DNA of 64,000 nucleotides from positions 1,674,001 through 1,738,000 of the forward strand of contig JANFNE010000003.1 of the NCBI GenBank assembly GCA_024867545.1. The letters run 5' to 3'. Positions 11,406 to 22,228 of the stretch are shown in pieces (position 1 is the stretch's first letter; every line of letters begins with the position of its first letter). The position numbers and the translations under genes are program-made. Source of the stretch: Phytopythium helicoides (Eukaryota > Oomycota > Peronosporomycetes > Pythiales > Pythiaceae). The notes under the pieces are model-generated. The model worked only from the letters and a program-made list of their open reading frames with translations, had not been told where the DNA came from and ran no database searches.

Positions 11406-12981
11406 ATGCGAGCCCAGACGTTCCACCTTCACGGCTATGAGCGCTTCTTCGCCATGGACCGTGGCACGAGCGCCAAGCTTGCGCATGTGCTCACTGTACA
11501 CGGTGATATTGTAAATCTCTTATCGCATCTTCCGCTCGCGGTCATGAACACTTTCAACATGCACCCCAAGATGCGCGCGGTGCTGCTGCCTGGAGCAACG
11601 CCCCAGAAAGCCATGATTTGCCCGCCACTTGTTGATGCGTTGGAACTAGAAGCAGTATATTCAGTTCGTGATTGTGCTCATAGTAAGCGACGCTCAAGCG
11701 TAGGGGCCACTGAGGAAGTCGTCGATGACCACGCACAACGAACAGACACTGAGGACCTTGACTGGCCATCGTTCATTGAAGCTGAGTGTGAGCGATCCAT
11801 CGACCGAGAGAAGGATTTCCCATACTCGTTTTGTGTGCTGCATGACAGCAATTCCCCTCAGCTCGCACGTATCGTGCTCTTCTCAGACCACTACATGTCA
11901 GACGCCAAGTCAGGGGTCATGGTGCTCGAAACTCTTTTGCAACAAGTTCAAGTGGCAGCCAAAAGTGGCGCACCGCATACCCACCGGTCTCAGCAATTAC
12001 CTCTCCGAGGATCACTTTACGAGTCAATGCACTACGTGAATCCGTGGCTCGGCGTTCTAAACGAGGCCGTCTCCAAGTTCGTGCTACAACCGCTCGCCAA
12101 CTTCGAGAACGCAGGCTTTACGCCGGCGCTTCCTGTGCAGATTGAGACGCAACAAGATTACAATGGTATCCCACCGGCGCCGAGGAACCCAAGTTTTGGA
12201 CTTTTCTCCACCGGATCTCCCGAGAATATGCATAAAGCTCTGCTTCATTGCAAAGACAATGGTGTTAGCCTCCAGGGGGCCCTCGTCGCTGCAGCGACCC
12301 TGGCGGTTGGGATGGTCAAGTATAACGGGTGTCTGACCGCGTGCGAGAGCGAGTTGCGCTACAAGCTCGAGGTTGATGCGGACATGCGCGACAGAACTAA
12401 CCAGCAGTGATGCTGTTGGACTCTACACGGCTCGAGGAGGACTGGTATTCACCAGCAGTCAAGGTATTGCTCCGCGGTCGACTCCGTTCTGGGCGTTCGC
12501 ACGCACTGCCGACCTCGAGTGGCAGTGCACCATGGAAGGCCATGAGATGAAGCTTCAGTCCATGTTTGTCAATGAGACGCTCAATGCTGAGCACGGCTCA
12601 TCGTCGTTGAGTGTCACCAACAGCATCGTGTGCGACGTCGCTCTCGCTACTGTCGACTCTCTGGCGTGGACGATGGACAAGTGCGTGGTTGATGCAAGTG
12701 GTACGACCATTTCTATCGACAGCGTGCACATGTACAAGTCATTGCCGAGTCTGGCGGCAGCGTGCTCGCTCTTCGTGACGCCCACGTCGAGTTTTAGTTA
12801 CTCGCTCATGTACAAACTCGAGCCTGGCGCAGCCAAGGAGTTCTTCCATTGGTTCGTAGCCTGCGTCGAACACCTAGACGATGTTACAGCCAACGAGCCA
12901 CTCGCTCAAGTTGCTACTCGGCTCAAGGAACGTGAGACTGCAGCTGGGAGTGCTCTCCAGCCTGACGACGACGTGCAGTAG
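11406..12981 (+). pseudogene. CoA-dependent acyltransferase (condensation/alcohol acetyltransferase-like), one frameshift
   Basis: The start is MRAQTFHLHGYERFF at 11406, with nothing conserved before it. The order of blocks fits the CAT/condensation/alcohol O-acetyltransferase superfamily: FPYSFCVLH, then FSDHYMSDAKSG in the place of the HxxxDG active site (His and Asp kept), then LQGALVAAATLAVG, and a C-terminal block with SSLSVTNSIVCDV and LFVTPTSSFSYSL. The frame breaks at 12401-12402, where AACC in place of AAC shifts MRDRTN out of SDAVGLYTARGGL. With one base fewer the protein would be about 524 residues. The gene starts head-to-head with the WLGC gene, about 150 bp apart. Substrate unknown. 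The break may be an assembly error. Confidence 0.6.
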
Positions 12982-14228
12982 AAGCCGCGCTGGCGAAACG
13001 ATAAGCAGGCGTTGCGTGGGCCACATGGTTATCAGGTCTTTGCACCGAGATGATTGGGAGTAAACCGATAACAGGCTTTGATGACTCGCCGCTGAATGTT
13101 GTGCATCAATGCAGATCTCCACTTTGCTTTGCGCTCGACAAGATTCTCGGCCACGGCGACTGGCAGAATCGACTCCATCTCCATGAGAGAGTGGTCAACC
13201 GATCACGCGGGAGTCCAACGGGGGAGCTCCACCCACACCTCGTGGAGACCAAGCGTCTCACTGCTCCTGCAGCTGCAGCTGCTGCTCGTCTCTGCTCACG
13301 ACGAGTGCGACGCTCCGTTTTCCCCCGCCTTCTGGAGACCTCACTACATGCATCTGAGTGCGATGCAGGATTGAACGTTGCTTTATTGCTGTGTGAAACT
13401 ATTGGTCTCCGTACCGCCGTGACTAACGGTCGCCTCGTGCTTGTGAGCACCGCAGCGCGATGGATTTTGAGAGCTTTGCACATGGTATGCGCGAGCAGTA
13501 AAAAGTGATAGAGTCGGCTGGCAAACATGGCTCCCAGGACGTCGCAGGTGTAATCAAATGAGGCATCATGCGTTTACGCCAGGATTTGGCTGTCACATGG
13601 GACACACGCCGAGTGGCCTCGGTCACACTACATGTACTGCGAGTGCTGTGCAAGCCGGCCAAACCAAGGCTTCTGCGCACCTTCGACGTAACCTCTCGGC
13701 GATAGAAAATGATCTACAGACACGACATCACTTGGCGGCGCTACCCTCATCACCTCACCTTGGCGGAGTCACACGCTCGGCGGTCGCACTCGCCGCCCAA
13801 ATTTTTCCGTTGAAGGTGTCTTGTGGCTCGCGAAAGAGCAGACGTATCCTTTCCCCATCCACGCTGCTCGCAGTTCGGACCCATGTGAGTCTATCGATTA
13901 AAGAACTTAATCACCATTGAATGGCTCACTGCGTGCGTGTGTTCGTTGGCGCAGCGCATGTCCGCTATGCGACGGCCGCTTTGTTTGTGGCTGGGAGCTC
14001 AAAAATCCACGCCCATGGTAGGTAGAAACGGGCCTTGATTGGACCGGGCTCTCAGACCAACTGCAACGTGTCGACCGCAAACGCGCTATACGCTTGCGTC
14101 GCCATCGCAGATCTCGAGATCAAAGCCATCAACGAAATGCTCAACTCCTGAGTTATTTAGTGTAGGTGCAGTAAAGTACTGTATGCGCGTACACCCTTCG
14201 AGTGCATCACAACCATGAGTCCTGCGTC
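12982..14228. other. 5' region of GPI-protein copy 2
   Basis: No gene is seen. Blocks of it are shared with 5847-6853, as expected for a tandem duplication. A stretch near 13260-13560 is mostly unique to this copy. Confidence 0.55.
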
Positions 14229-14246
14229 GCTCATTCTTCGATTTGC
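14229..14246 (+). promoter_or_regulatory. oomycete Inr+FPR core promoter, copy 2
   Basis: GCTCATTCTTCGATTTGC is identical to the element before copy 1 and lies 90 bases before the ATG at 14319. Confidence 0.7.
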
Positions 14247-14318
14247 AACGCACAGCCCAAGACACCAGCCGGTCTCTGAGCTCACTTCCTCTCTCCGCTC
14301 TTCCAGACCAAGCCAAAC

Positions 14319-15455
14319 ATGATGCGCTCGCTCCTTCTCGCCTTCGCTGCGGTTTCTGCTCTCCCCAATCTCGCGACCGCCGACTTCACCGTCACCGCGG
14401 GCACAGCTGAGCAGTCCGGATCAAGCAACTCACAGGCGAGCGTCGTGCGTCAGTGGACGCTCACTGCCGCGGGCTCCAACAGCCGCTACGTCGACCAGAT
14501 CTCCGTCAACGCTCCCGGCCGCGTGTTTGTCAGCTACGTCAGCGGTTTGGCGTCGGGTATCGCCGGCTATGTGAATGTCTCTGGTGACAGCACGGATATC
14601 GTGGAGGCCATCACCATCAGCAACAGCGGCGATAACGATGACGATGATGGCGACGATGATGATGAGGTCGATGACGATGGTGACAAGATCGTCGTCAGGT
14701 TTGACTCAACGCGCGCCTCGTCCGGATACCTGCTGACCGAGATCTTCCTCGCCCAAGAGAGCACCATCAGCGAGGTCAAGACCCAGTCGAGTGCTGACGT
14801 CGTGCTCGAGAGTGGAGTGCTACTCGCGAGCAACACGGACGACGACATCCAGATCGAGATCCAGGGCTCCGGCTCCGTTTACGTGTCGGACTCGGCTGCC
14901 ACCATCAGCACGCAAGAGTTCAAGGCCGAGCTCGAGAGCTCTGGATCACTCCAGCTTGTCGTGAGCAGCCTGACCCTGTCGGAGGATGCCGAGTTCCAGG
15001 TCAAGGGGTCTGGCAGCATTGCGGTGATCGCGTCCTCGCTCTCGTGCGACGAGCTGAAGTTCGACGTTGACGGATCTGGCACAGTCTGCATCTCGGCTGA
15101 GACCGTGAGTGCTACCAAGTCGGAGGTTGACAATGCCAGCCGAGTTTCGCTGCCAAACTCCAGCGACAAGTTCTCTACCACCGGTTCGGCTACGTGCTCC
15201 GCGTCCACCGTGCCTTCTCGCGCGCCAGGCTGCATTGCCAGCGGCTGCATCGACACGACCTCCAGCGCTAGCAACTCCACTTCCTCGACCTCGAGCTCGA
15301 CCACCACGACCACCTCTAACTCGACCACGTCGGGTAGCACCACGACGACGTCCACGCCTACCCCGACCCCGACCCCGACGTCGAGCAGCGCTGCTACCCT
15401 TTCAGCGGCCGTTGTCGGCCAACTCGCTGTCCTAGGGCTTGCTCTCGTCATGTAG
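14319..15455 (+). CDS. secreted GPI-anchored GSG-repeat (DUF2807-like) protein, copy 2
   Basis: 378 residues, with the same layout as copy 1: signal peptide, GSG beta-helix units, Ser/Thr stalk, short (TP)n run and hydrophobic GPI tail. It differs mainly in two repeat-prone places. The Asp-rich loop is shorter and contains Glu-Val, and the Thr-Pro run is shorter. Such changes point to replication slippage after a recent duplication. Like copy 1 it has the core promoter upstream and is probably expressed. A surface or adhesive role is inferred. Confidence 0.85.
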   Translation: MMRSLLLAFAAVSALPNLATADFTVTAGTAEQSGSSNSQASVVRQWTLTAAGSNSRYVDQISVNAPGRVFVSYVSGLASGIAGYVNVSGDSTDIVEAITISNSGDNDDDDGDDDDEVDDDGDKIVVRFDSTRASSGYLLTEIFLAQESTISEVKTQSSADVVLESGVLLASNTDDDIQIEIQGSGSVYVSDSAATISTQEFKAELESSGSLQLVVSSLTLSEDAEFQVKGSGSIAVIASSLSCDELKFDVDGSGTVCISAETVSATKSEVDNASRVSLPNSSDKFSTTGSATCSASTVPSRAPGCIASGCIDTTSSASNSTSSTSSSTTTTTSNSTTSGSTTTTSTPTPTPTPTSSSAATLSAAVVGQLAVLGLALVM

Positions 15456-15597
15456 GCATCCAAGCTCGGGGAATAGGTTGCCAATTCATCCCCACCTGCA
15501 TAAGCTGAATCGATTGTTCATCCAAAGTCGCGTTGCTGTCCATATTTGAGATCATTAGTCGCTAATCAACACCTCTATTGGTCGTATTGGTCGCTTG

Positions 15598-18492
15598 TCA
15601 TTCATCGTGGGCGTTCGCGCCGTGGCCAGACACAACCCCGTGCGGATGTAGGAACGGCACGTCCACCACCTGCTCGTTCACGAATTGCAGCACGCGCTCC
15701 GCGTCCTGCCAGTCGGAGTCTTCATCACCATCACCCTCGTGCTCTTCGCTTGCCTGCTCAATCACCTGGTGCATCAGCAGCGAGTACGCGCGCACAAACT
15801 GTTGCCGGATGTACTTGTCGCGCGATCCCTTGAGCACATGAGCAACGTCGTACGAGGCCTCGAATGGATCTTCAATACTCAGTCGCGTGTGCATGCGCCA
15901 CTGGTGCGCGCGCCGCTTCTCGTCCTTGGAAAGCGTGCGCGCCATGCGAATGCTCACGACCTGGCGTGATGCGTCAAACACGAGCCCAAAGTACCGAAGA
16001 AAGCCCAGCCAGAGCTCGCCCACAGAACTCTCATTGCGTCCGGCAAACTCTTCCAGTACCGCCAGTCGGGACGCTACCGCTTCCTCGCCAAAGCCTTCTC
16101 CGGCTGCAAACGGGTCGAAGAAGTAAGTCTCAATGCCGCTTGTAGCGTCGGCACCAGTCGGGTCAAGTTCACCATTTGGCCCCTTGCAAAGCACGCTGGG
16201 AAGTTGCATCTCCGGAGCTCGCTCACTCAGTCGGCAATGCGGGGAACGTGGCGGACACACCAACTTATCAGCCGTGCATTGGCAAAAGCTGCTACCATCC
16301 CAATTTGCAGGTAGGGACTGCAGCACAGGCAGCAGCGGCGGGTTCTGTCTCTGAAGGTAGTGGATGAGCATCAGCAGGTATCCGTACGAAGACAAAGTAC
16401 CCTCCGCCGCGCAGTTCATCCGCCGACGCTTCACAAACTGCTTGAGCGTGTACGCAAGAACACGAACACGACGGTCAGCGTTCGCATAAGCACGCAACAA
16501 CGCCGTGTTGCGGAGCGCGAGCGCGTTCTCAACGCACAAATCGCACTCGATGCCAGTCTCGGTGGATGTGAACATGACGATGGGAATGCGTGCCGTCAGC
16601 CGGCTAGCGTCGATGGCTGTAAACAAATCGGGACGTGACTCAAGACGTCGCACGACTTCAAGTAGCATCTCCTGCTTCTGCTCGACTGTCGCGACAGTCC
16701 CTACTGGGAGCACGAGGCACATGTCCATGTCACTTCCATCGCTTCCGAAGTCGTTCGCCGATGACCCAAACACGTCCAGATCGACGTGGAACGACAGCGT
16801 CGCCAGCACTTCTGAACGCAACTGGTCAAAGATCTTTTGCCGGCGGGCAACAAAGTGCTCACGATCCGGGATGAGACGCTCAGCGTCACGAGTAAGCACC
16901 GATGAGAGCGCCTTGGCGATGAATGGGGTCCGCAGCCACGACCCCTCGTCGTTCGTCGCATTCCCCGGAAGAATCACAGGTTCGAACCCAAAGTGTTGCT
17001 GCCAGTACGCGTGCCGAGCCTCCTGGCTTGGGAAATACAAACCGCTGACCTGGCAGTAAAGCTCCCGCTGAAAGAATTCGATCTCCGCTAGCAGCTCATC
17101 AGACACGAGCTCTCGAACAAATGCATTGCACTGAATCGCATTCAGAACATTGCGCATCGTGCCGTGGAACGTCTCCATCGGGTTGGGGATGGTGTCCGTA
17201 GGCGAGAACCGGCTACGCACGTCCTCCGCGTTCATGGCTATGAGTCGCAGACACGCGTCCAGCAAATCGCCAAAAAGAGCGTGCCCATGCAAGAACACCG
17301 TCTCGACCTGGTCAATCAACCGAAGCATCGACAGCAATGCACTCAACACTGCGCCAGCATCTCCATCCACGCGAGCTTGGTTGAACTTGTCGTTCGTAGC
17401 GCGAAGCGTGTCAATGAAGTGGTTATACTCCATGCATACCTTGAGTCGATTGCTGCGCGCGATCGTAAAGTTCGAGTAGCCGTGGCCGCCACTGTTTCCA
17501 TTATTGTCGCCGTGGTGATCGTCGCCGTGATGGTGACGCTTGGGTGTGCTGCCTCCGCTCGCGCTATGACCGCCATCGCCCTTCTTGTCCTCAAACACAC
17601 GGAACTCGAACTCGCCAGGAGACCGCGGAGACCGGAACGTGATGCGCGTGTTCAGGAAGCGGTAGTTGCGATTCAGCTTGTTCTCAAACAGCACCTGCTT
17701 GACGAAAATGGGCTTCTCGTTCGAGAGCTGGCCGAGGCGGAACAGCCCGACCATGAGCACGCGACCAACTGTGCACTCTTCCGCCTTGAGCGAGATCTGC
17801 ACCTTGATGTTGTCGTTCGGCTTGGTGACGTCTGGCGTCACGCTGACTGCGTTGCCCGCGGGCAGGTCACCGCTCGCTCCCCTCGGAGTCTGCTCGCGCA
17901 TCGGGCGGAAGTGGTGCGACGGCGGCGACTTTGCGGGCGACCGGCGTGTTCGCGACGGCGTCAGCGCTCCATAGTGAAGCGGAGGCTGCTGGGGGTGCTG
18001 GTAGCTGCCTGACAAGGGGGCCATCATCCCTGGAAACGACCCGCTCGTGTCGAGCGGTGGGAACGACATGGAAAGCGGCGATGGCGACGACGGCGACGCG
18101 TCCCGCAAGCCTCCGAGCGGCTCGTAGCGTCCGCTCAGCGGCGTCGAGACGCCTCCACTGCTGCTTGGCTGGGAGCCGAGCAAGCTGCTGAGCAGCTCGC
18201 TGCCGGACGAGGCGAGCGGCGTGGGGCGGAGCTGTTCGCTCTGGAAGGAGAGCGCGTGCGGCGTGTGCGCGCGCTCGGAGCCTTGCTGGTAGAGCGCGGC
18301 CATCTGCTGGTTCATTTGGTCTCTCAGCGAGGAGCTGCTGGCGGTGTCCCACGACCCGAACGCGGATGGCGCGCCGCCCACGTGTAGGTCTCTCATGGCG
18401 GCGCCGAGGTCGAACGCGTCGGCCCCTCCTCCAAGGAAGCCGCCTGATGGCGGCGCAAAGTCCATAGCGAAGTCGCCTCCAGGCTGGAACTG

Positions 18493-18525
<33 letters not shown>

Positions 18526-18786
18526 GTGCAGGTGCTGCTGGTACTGCAAGTGGTAGAGCGGGGAGCCCCCGGGCGGCGCCGGGGGCGGCGGCGGGTCCGC
18601 CTGGCCGAGCGGAGGAAAGGCGAACGCGTCGTCGCTCAGGCGCTTGTCGACGCCGAGCGCGAAGGGCGACGGGCCGTCGCTCAGGCGCATCTCGAAGCTC
18701 GGCGGGCCCGCGCGCGCGTCCTCGTGGCGCGTCGGCGGCTGCGGCGGCGGCGGGCGCGCGTCTCGCGGGCGCGGCCACGCGTCCAT
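15598..18786 (-). CDS. Cid1-type nucleotidyltransferase / PAP-associated protein
   Basis: 1062 residues. The N-terminal 310 residues are low-complexity (Pro-, Gln- and Ser-rich, with a Gln run coded near 18495-18525). Residues about 320-430 form a beta-rich domain (IKVQISLKAEECTVGRVLM, GEFEFRVFED) like an Ig- or CBM20-type accessory fold. The catalytic core (about 660-830) has the polymerase-beta superfamily signature DVFGSSANDFGSDGSDMDM, with its Asp-x-Asp metal ligands, and a third acidic strand in GIECDLC. The PAP-associated region reads TLSSYGYLLMLIHYLQ. A long C-terminal extension follows (to DPFEASYDVAHVL). Family members add uridine or adenosine to RNA 3' ends; which one cannot be told. 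No introns are seen. Confidence 0.8.
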
Positions 18787-19701
18787 GAGGGCGGGCGAAG
18801 GCGGCGAGATCCGACTGGCGGGGGGGCTCGGCGGGCGCGCGGCCGCTTTTTGAGAACGCGGTGGGGGGCGATATACTCGGCGCGGGTGAAATGGGAGGAG
18901 AGCACCTGGTTTTGGGATTTGGACGCGGACACGACGGATTGTGGGACAGCGCGGTGACGACCCGCGTCAGGTTGTACCTACACTGACAGTTGGAGACACT
19001 GCAGGACAGCTCCCATGGGGCCACGGATGGATCGACGCCGACAGCTTGATTGATGGGGTGCATTGCGTTGCGTTGCGAGCCGATGCAGCCTGCACACGCG
19101 TAACTCTCTCATGGAGCAGTGTCATATGCATTGTCACGAGGGTTGCCTAACACAATGGTATGGGTCCTCCCTCCGTTGAAAGCGCGTCGTAGTGATGGAT
19201 GAGCTCATCTACTCGGTCGACGCGGGCTGCGAGGGGCCGGCGATTGGCCTGCGTGGCAGCGATTACTGCAGCACTCGCGGGTCGAGTGAGGTACCGACCA
19301 CGGCCGTCGAGGCGAAGCGAGTCACCCCCGGGCCTGGCAGAGACGACACGACCAGTGATGTTGACGCCCATTGATCCAGATCTGTCGCTAAGCCGTCATC
19401 GCATTGCTCGAGCTGAATTTTCCACAGTGTACTCGGACTCCGAGTCGGAGCGGACAGCGAGAGACAGGTGTCAGGATCACCTCAACGATCGGCATCATGT
19501 CTGCTGACTCCAAGGTGCACAGTTCGCGGGCCAATGGGTGGGCGAGGAACGATTCACCACTGGGGACACAAGGGCAAGCAGTGAGCATGACCAAGGATAC
19601 GGAGGGCATAAGGCTTCCCTCCGACCAGTGCTGCAGAAGAACCCACTTCTCGTTCTTCCTTCTGGTGCGGAAATCACAAGTTTACCAAACTTTGAGAACG
19701 A
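18787..19701. other. intergenic between nucleotidyltransferase and SBP B
   Basis: No supported gene. It should hold divergent promoters: the nucleotidyltransferase reads left and SBP B reads right. A TCCCATTTCACCC initiator-like stretch lies on the minus strand near 18880. Confidence 0.4.
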
Positions 19702-20778
19702 ATGAGGCTCGCTACAGCCGTTGTGTTTGGGGCGACCCTGCTCGCCACGACCACCTTCGGCGCCAGCGTCAAGGAGGAAACCAAGACGCTTGACCAGCTG
19801 TACGCTGCGGCAATCGCTGAGGGAGGCAACCTCGTGCTCTACCACGGAGGAGACACCCCAACCTCGCAGAACACGCTGCGCAACGCGTTCCTGACTGCGT
19901 TTCCCAAGATGAACTTTACCGCAGTCGTGGACTACAGTAAATTCCACGACGTACGCGTCGACAACCAACTCGAGACCGACACGCTCATTCCTGATGTCGT
20001 GGCACTTCAGACGCTGCAAGATTTTCCACGGTGGGAGAAAGAGGGAAAGCTGCTTGCGTACAAGCCCGCTGGTTTCTCTCAGATCTACGACAAGTTCAAG
20101 TCGCCGACTGGTGCCTGGCTGTCGCACCAGATTATCACGTTCGCGTCCTACTACGACGCTGCAGCTCTCGCTGCTGCTGGACTCGAGGCACCGAAGACCC
20201 CTGAGGATTTTGTGAGCCCGCAGTACGCTAACCTCATTGCGTCGGGATATCCGCACGACGACGATGCCATCCTGTTCGTGTACTCTCGCTACGTGGAGAA
20301 GTACGGCTGGGAGTGGGTCTCCAAGCTCGCCGACCAGAACTTGTTGCTGCAGCGTGGCTCAGTCTCGCCTGGTATTGCTGTGGCTGCTAAAACCAAGCTG
20401 ATTGGCGTGGCATCGAGTCCGTCAGCCAACTCGACGCGTCTCGCTGGCAACGGCACCGAGTACCTGTCGTGGGGTCAGCGCATTGCGATAATGAACAAGG
20501 CTCGCCACCCTGCAGCCGCCAAGCTCTTCATGAACTGGCTGTTCTCAAAGGAGACCCAAACCCAGCTCTACTCAAGCCGTTCGACTCGCAAGGATATTGC
20601 AAACGCTGATGGCAGCGCGAAGGCTTGGACCATCCCGGAGGCGAACACCAACAACTTTGCTACATTCATGGCGGACCGCGAGAAGGTGGAGCAGTGGAAG
20701 GCGACGTTCGCGCTGTACTTTGGTGAAGTGCAGGGTGACCCGACTCCTGGTTGGCTCGGCCTCCACCCTGGGGCGTAA
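19702..20778 (+). CDS. secreted bacterial-type solute-binding protein, copy B
   Basis: 358 residues, intact. The signal peptide MRLATAVVFGATLLATTTFG is followed by the type II periplasmic-binding-protein fold: LVLYHGGDTP (residues about 47-56), VVDYSKFHDVRVDNQLETD, VVALQTLQDFPRW, SGYPHDDDAILFVYSRYVEK, NGTEYLSWGQRIAIMNKARH and the terminal LGLHPGA. It is closer to A and E (GGDTP...QNTLRNAF) than to C and D (GGDLANQQDSLKEAF). Several NxS/T sites suggest glycosylation after secretion. It is convergent with copy C. The fold is typical of ABC importers in bacteria, and no partner is encoded here. Extracellular capture of an iron or organic ligand is an inference. Confidence 0.85.
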   Translation: MRLATAVVFGATLLATTTFGASVKEETKTLDQLYAAAIAEGGNLVLYHGGDTPTSQNTLRNAFLTAFPKMNFTAVVDYSKFHDVRVDNQLETDTLIPDVVALQTLQDFPRWEKEGKLLAYKPAGFSQIYDKFKSPTGAWLSHQIITFASYYDAAALAAAGLEAPKTPEDFVSPQYANLIASGYPHDDDAILFVYSRYVEKYGWEWVSKLADQNLLLQRGSVSPGIAVAAKTKLIGVASSPSANSTRLAGNGTEYLSWGQRIAIMNKARHPAAAKLFMNWLFSKETQTQLYSSRSTRKDIANADGSAKAWTIPEANTNNFATFMADREKVEQWKATFALYFGEVQGDPTPGWLGLHPGA

Positions 20779-21142
20779 GCAACGAGTCCTGAGCAATCCA
20801 AACGCGTCGGTGAGAAGCCTGAATGTGAAAGATGATTTTGATTGTGAAAGTCAGTTTTTACCTTAGCCTTTAGATGTTCGTGAGGGCACCAGATCAACTG
20901 CAGCCTCAAGCGCTCGCCTTGACAAATATCAGATTCCATACCTTACGCGCAGATGAGCAACTTATGCAGAACCAACGACCCCAGAGTTTTGATTAAACCA
21001 TTCGAACTAGGAACAAGTACTTGCAGGTGCTTCCAATTCAATTCGTCTTTGCATTTGCAGAGTTTTTCACGCTTGACAGTTACCACACATCGTCTCTCTT
21101 ACCAAACGCCAAAGTCATCCACGCGCCTCAGCTCGAAGCAAA
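20779..21142. other. convergent intergenic between SBP B and C
   Basis: About 360 bases between two stop codons with no gene. It presumably holds both 3' ends. Confidence 0.4.
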
Positions 21143-22228
21143 TCAAGCACCAGGGTGGAGGCCAAGAACACCAGGCGTCGGCTTGCCCTGCACTTCACCA
21201 AAGTACAGCGCAAACGTCGCCTTCCACTGCTCCACCTTCTCGCGGTCCGCCATGAACGTCGGGAAGTTCGGGACGTTCGCCTCCTCGATCTCCCACGCCT
21301 TCGGAGAACCGTCGCCGTTCGGCACGTCCTTGCGAGACGACATGCCGTACGGACCGTACAAGGTGCTTTGCGTCTCGTTGGACACGATCCAGTTCATGAA
21401 GAGCTTGGCTGCCGCAGGGTGGCGCGCCTTGTTGAGAATGGCGATGCGCTGACCCCATGCGACGTATTCGGTACCGTTTCCGGCGAGCACCGACGGTGAG
21501 CTGATGGTTACAGGTCCGGCAAGTGCAATCTGCTTGGTGCCAGCAGCCACGGCATCACCTGGAGAATACGACCCGCGGTTGAACTCGACGCTCTGGTTGG
21601 CGAGCTTGGCGACCCAGTCCCAGCCATACTTCTCCACGTACCGCGTGTACACGAAGAGGATGGCATCATCGTCGTGCGGGTATCCTGAAGCGAGGTGCCC
21701 AGCGTACTGCGAGTCCACGAGATCTTCGGGTGATGTGGGAATATCAAGACCAGCGGCCTTGACGGCCTCGGCGTCGAAAAACGTCATGAACGAGTAGAGT
21801 GCGTGCGACATCCAGGCACCAGTGGACGACTTGAAAGCGTCGTAGATCTGAGAGAACCCAGCCGGCTTGTAGGCAAGCAGCTTTCCCTCCTTCTCCCATC
21901 GAGGAAAGTCCTGCACGGTCTGGAGCGCGACAATGTCTGGTACGAGCGTGTCTGTCTCGAGTTGGTTGTCAACGCGGACGTCGTGATACTTGCTGTAGTC
22001 AACGATGACCGTAAAGTTGATGTCAGGGTATGCCGCGCTGAATGCCTCCTTGAGGGAATCTTGTTGGTTGGCGAGGTCACCTCCGTGGTAGAGCACAAGT
22101 TTGCCTCCCTCGGCAACGGCGTCAGCATAGAGCTCGTCGAGGGTCTTCGTTTCTTCTTTTGTTGCGGCAGAGTACGTTGTGGAGAACACTAAAGCAGCCG
22201 CGAAGAAGTATAGCGACGGGAGCTTCAT
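21143..22228 (-). CDS. secreted bacterial-type solute-binding protein, copy C
   Basis: 361 residues, intact. The start is set at MKLPSLYFFAAALVFSTTYS (22228), which begins the signal peptide; the upstream reading frame is not conserved. The same binding-protein fold is present, with the C/D-type variants GGDLANQQDSLKEAFSAAYP, VDSQYAGHLASGYPHDDD and YGPYGMSSRKDVPNGDG. Its neighbour D on the opposite strand is nearly identical in protein, so C and D arose by a recent inverted duplication. It is the best candidate for the functional member of that pair. Confidence 0.85.
   Translation of the reverse strand: MKLPSLYFFAAALVFSTTYSAATKEETKTLDELYADAVAEGGKLVLYHGGDLANQQDSLKEAFSAAYPDINFTVIVDYSKYHDVRVDNQLETDTLVPDIVALQTVQDFPRWEKEGKLLAYKPAGFSQIYDAFKSSTGAWMSHALYSFMTFFDAEAVKAAGLDIPTSPEDLVDSQYAGHLASGYPHDDDAILFVYTRYVEKYGWDWVAKLANQSVEFNRGSYSPGDAVAAGTKQIALAGPVTISSPSVLAGNGTEYVAWGQRIAILNKARHPAAAKLFMNWIVSNETQSTLYGPYGMSSRKDVPNGDGSPKAWEIEEANVPNFPTFMADREKVEQWKATFALYFGEVQGKPTPGVLGLHPGA

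Noticed and set aside
17164..18012. 282-codon ORF opposite the nucleotidyltransferase
   Set aside because: Antisense shadow; no independent features.
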